Source of the DNA: an uncultured Clostridia bacterium
Lineage (GTDB): Bacteria; Bacillota; Clostridia; Christensenellales; Aristaeellaceae
DNA length: 12,668 bases
NCBI GenBank assembly: GCA_934630975.1
Contig: CAKTXH010000077.1
Span: 1 to 12,668 of the forward strand
Direction: 5' to 3'
Part shown: positions 11,403 to 12,668 of the stretch, one piece after another
Numbering within the stretch: the first letter of the stretch is position 1
How the letters are laid out: every line of letters begins with the position of its first letter
The notes under the pieces: model-generated
What the model was told of the DNA's origin: nothing
The model's database searches: none
What the model saw: the letters and a program-made list of their open reading frames with translations, nothing else
Position numbers and translations under genes: made by a program

Positions 11403-12668
11403 TTAGCGGCGGTTCGCATCGCGGCGCGGCGGGCGCTGACCCGGTGCGCTGCGGCGCGGCATCTCCGTGTTGTCATACTCGATATCGTTGCGGATGAGGT
11501 TGATGCGACCCTGGGAGTCGATCTCCGCAACCTTCACCTCAAGCTCGTCGCCGATCTTCACGACGTCTTCGCACTTCTCCACGCGGCCCTTCGCCAGCTT
11601 GGAAATGTGCACCATGCCGTCCTTGCCCGGCAGAAGCTCGACAAACACGCCGAAGTTCATCATGCGGACAACCTTGCCCGTGTAAACCTCGCCGACCTCG
11701 ATGTCCTTGGCAATGCCTTCGATGATGCGGCGCGCCTTCGCGGCGGCAGCCTCGTCCGGCGTCGCGATATACACGCTGCCGTCGTCGTCGATGTCGATCT
11801 TCACGCCCGTCTCGTCGATGATCTTGTTGATCATCTTTCCGCCCGGCCCGATGACCTCGCGGATCTTATCCGGGTTGATGGTGAAACGGATGATCTTCGG
11901 CGCGTAGGCGCTCAGGTGCTCGCGCGGCTGCGGCAGCACCTCGAGCATCTTGCCGAGGATGAACAGGCGGCCGTCCAGCGCCTGAGAGAGCGCCTGACGC
12001 AGAATCACCTCGTCAATGCCCTTGATCTTGATATCCATCTGAATGGCGGTGATGCCGTTCATCGTGCCCGCGACCTTGAAATCCATGTCGCCGAGGAAGT
12101 CCTCGAGGCCCTGAATATCGGTCAGCACGGCCACCTTGCCGCTGTGCGCGTCCTTAATCAGGCCCATCGCCACGCCCGCGACCGGCGCCTTGATCGGCAC
12201 GCCAGCATCCATCAGCGCCAGCGTAGAGCCGCAGACGGAAGCCTGAGACGTGGAGCCGTTGGAGGAAAGCACCTCGCTCACCACGCGGATGGCATACGGG
12301 AACTCGTCCACAGACGGAATCACCGGCTCGAGCGCACGCTTGGCCAGCGCGCCGTGGCCGATTTCGCGGCGGCCCGGGCTCTTGAGGCGGCCCGCCTCAC
12401 CGGTGGAATACGGCGGCATGTTGTAGTTGTGCATGTAGCGCTCGCTGGTCTCCGTGCCGAGGCCCTCGATCACCTGCGCCTCGCTCACCGGGGCAAGCGT
12501 CGCGATGGAGAGCACCTGCGTTTCGCCGCGGGTGAACACGCCGGAACCATGCACGCGCGGCAGAACGCCGGTCTCGCACCAGATCGGGCGGATCTGGGTC
12601 AGGCTGCGGCCATCCGGGCGCACGCCCTGCTCCAGAATCTTCGTGCGCATGATTTCCTTGTTGAGGTA
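11403..12668 (-). CDS. pnp: Polynucleotide phosphorylase, C-terminal part (5' end outside window)
   Basis: The visible 421 residues are the last ~60% of a ~700-aa PNPase, the trimeric 3'-to-5' phosphorolytic exoribonuclease and degradosome component. The frame stays open to the window edge (YLNKEI before the Met at 12650), so that Met is internal. The second RNase PH-like core begins at GVRPDGR, with FTRGETQVLSIATL and the catalytic Asp pair in GLEDFLGDMDFKVAGT. A KH domain follows with VIGPGGKMINKI as its GXXG loop. The S1 domain is GEVYTGKVVRMMNFGVFVELL through KDGMVHISKLAKGRV. The last residues form a basic Arg/Pro tail, RRSAPGQRPPRRDANRR, likely disordered and RNA-binding. Its terminator and then the M16 gene follow. 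Confidence 0.96.
   Translation of the reverse strand, partial: YLNKEIMRTKILEQGVRPDGRSLTQIRPIWCETGVLPRVHGSGVFTRGETQVLSIATLAPVSEAQVIEGLGTETSERYMHNYNMPPYSTGEAGRLKSPGRREIGHGALAKRALEPVIPSVDEFPYAIRVVSEVLSSNGSTSQASVCGSTLALMDAGVPIKAPVAGVAMGLIKDAHSGKVAVLTDIQGLEDFLGDMDFKVAGTMNGITAIQMDIKIKGIDEVILRQALSQALDGRLFILGKMLEVLPQPREHLSAYAPKIIRFTINPDKIREVIGPGGKMINKIIDETGVKIDIDDDGSVYIATPDEAAAAKARRIIEGIAKDIEVGEVYTGKVVRMMNFGVFVELLPGKDGMVHISKLAKGRVEKCEDVVKIGDELEVKVAEIDSQGRINLIRNDIEYDNTEMPRRSAPGQRPPRRDANRR

Noticed and set aside
1..12668. Mobile elements, toxin-antitoxin pairs, phage defence genes or a CRISPR array
   Set aside because: No transposase, integrase, repeat-spacer pattern or nuclease gene was seen; the AbrB-type protein could be mistaken for a MazE antitoxin, but its neighbour is a PLP enzyme, not a toxin.

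Overview
The window looks like a chromosomal piece of a GC-rich, anaerobic, low-GC-lineage Gram-positive bacterium, most likely a gut-type Clostridia. The reasons are an [FeFe] hydrogenase with a flavoprotein partner, a sortase-type MPKTG cell-wall anchor, a RelQ-type small alarmone synthetase, an AbrB-type regulator, near-consensus sigma-A promoters and AGGAGG-like ribosome binding sites. No insertion sequence, phage gene or CRISPR array is visible. Gene density is high, and almost every transcription unit ends in a recognisable intrinsic terminator.

Left part (1-2833): a tRNA-Pro(UGG) gene runs leftwards off the window from a perfect consensus promoter backed by three helically phased A-tracts. 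Reading right is a three-gene operon: an AbrB-family regulator, a PLP-dependent enzyme of the methionine gamma-lyase/'aluminium resistance' family (start and stop overlap by 4 nt) and a ten-TM EamA/DMT transporter. A strong hairpin terminator closes it.

Middle (2834-3612): a short coding-like frame, possibly a leaderless small gene or a remnant, is followed by a small secreted protein with a striking cystatin signature (GGW, then QVVAGTNY). Its upstream region resembles an ECF-sigma promoter and carries an inverted repeat. A palindromic REP-like intergenic element and a bidirectional terminator follow.

Hydrogenase module (3616-7237, minus strand): two overlapping genes encode a 611-aa fusion of a NuoF-type C-terminal [4Fe-4S] domain with a GltD-like FAD/NAD(P)H oxidoreductase, and a 570-aa [FeFe] hydrogenase with a complete H-cluster and all accessory clusters. 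No NuoE-like and no FMN-binding NuoF subunit is next to them, so the GltD-like flavin domain is the likely electron entry or exit.

Right part (7338-12668, minus strand): a sortase-anchored beta-helix surface protein, a RelQ-like (p)ppGpp synthetase, an M16 zinc peptidase, and the C-terminal 421 residues of polynucleotide phosphorylase running off the window. The first three each have their own promoter candidate, and all four have a terminator. The most noteworthy items are the bacterial cystatin-like protein with its putative ECF-type promoter, and the compact two-gene hydrogenase module.
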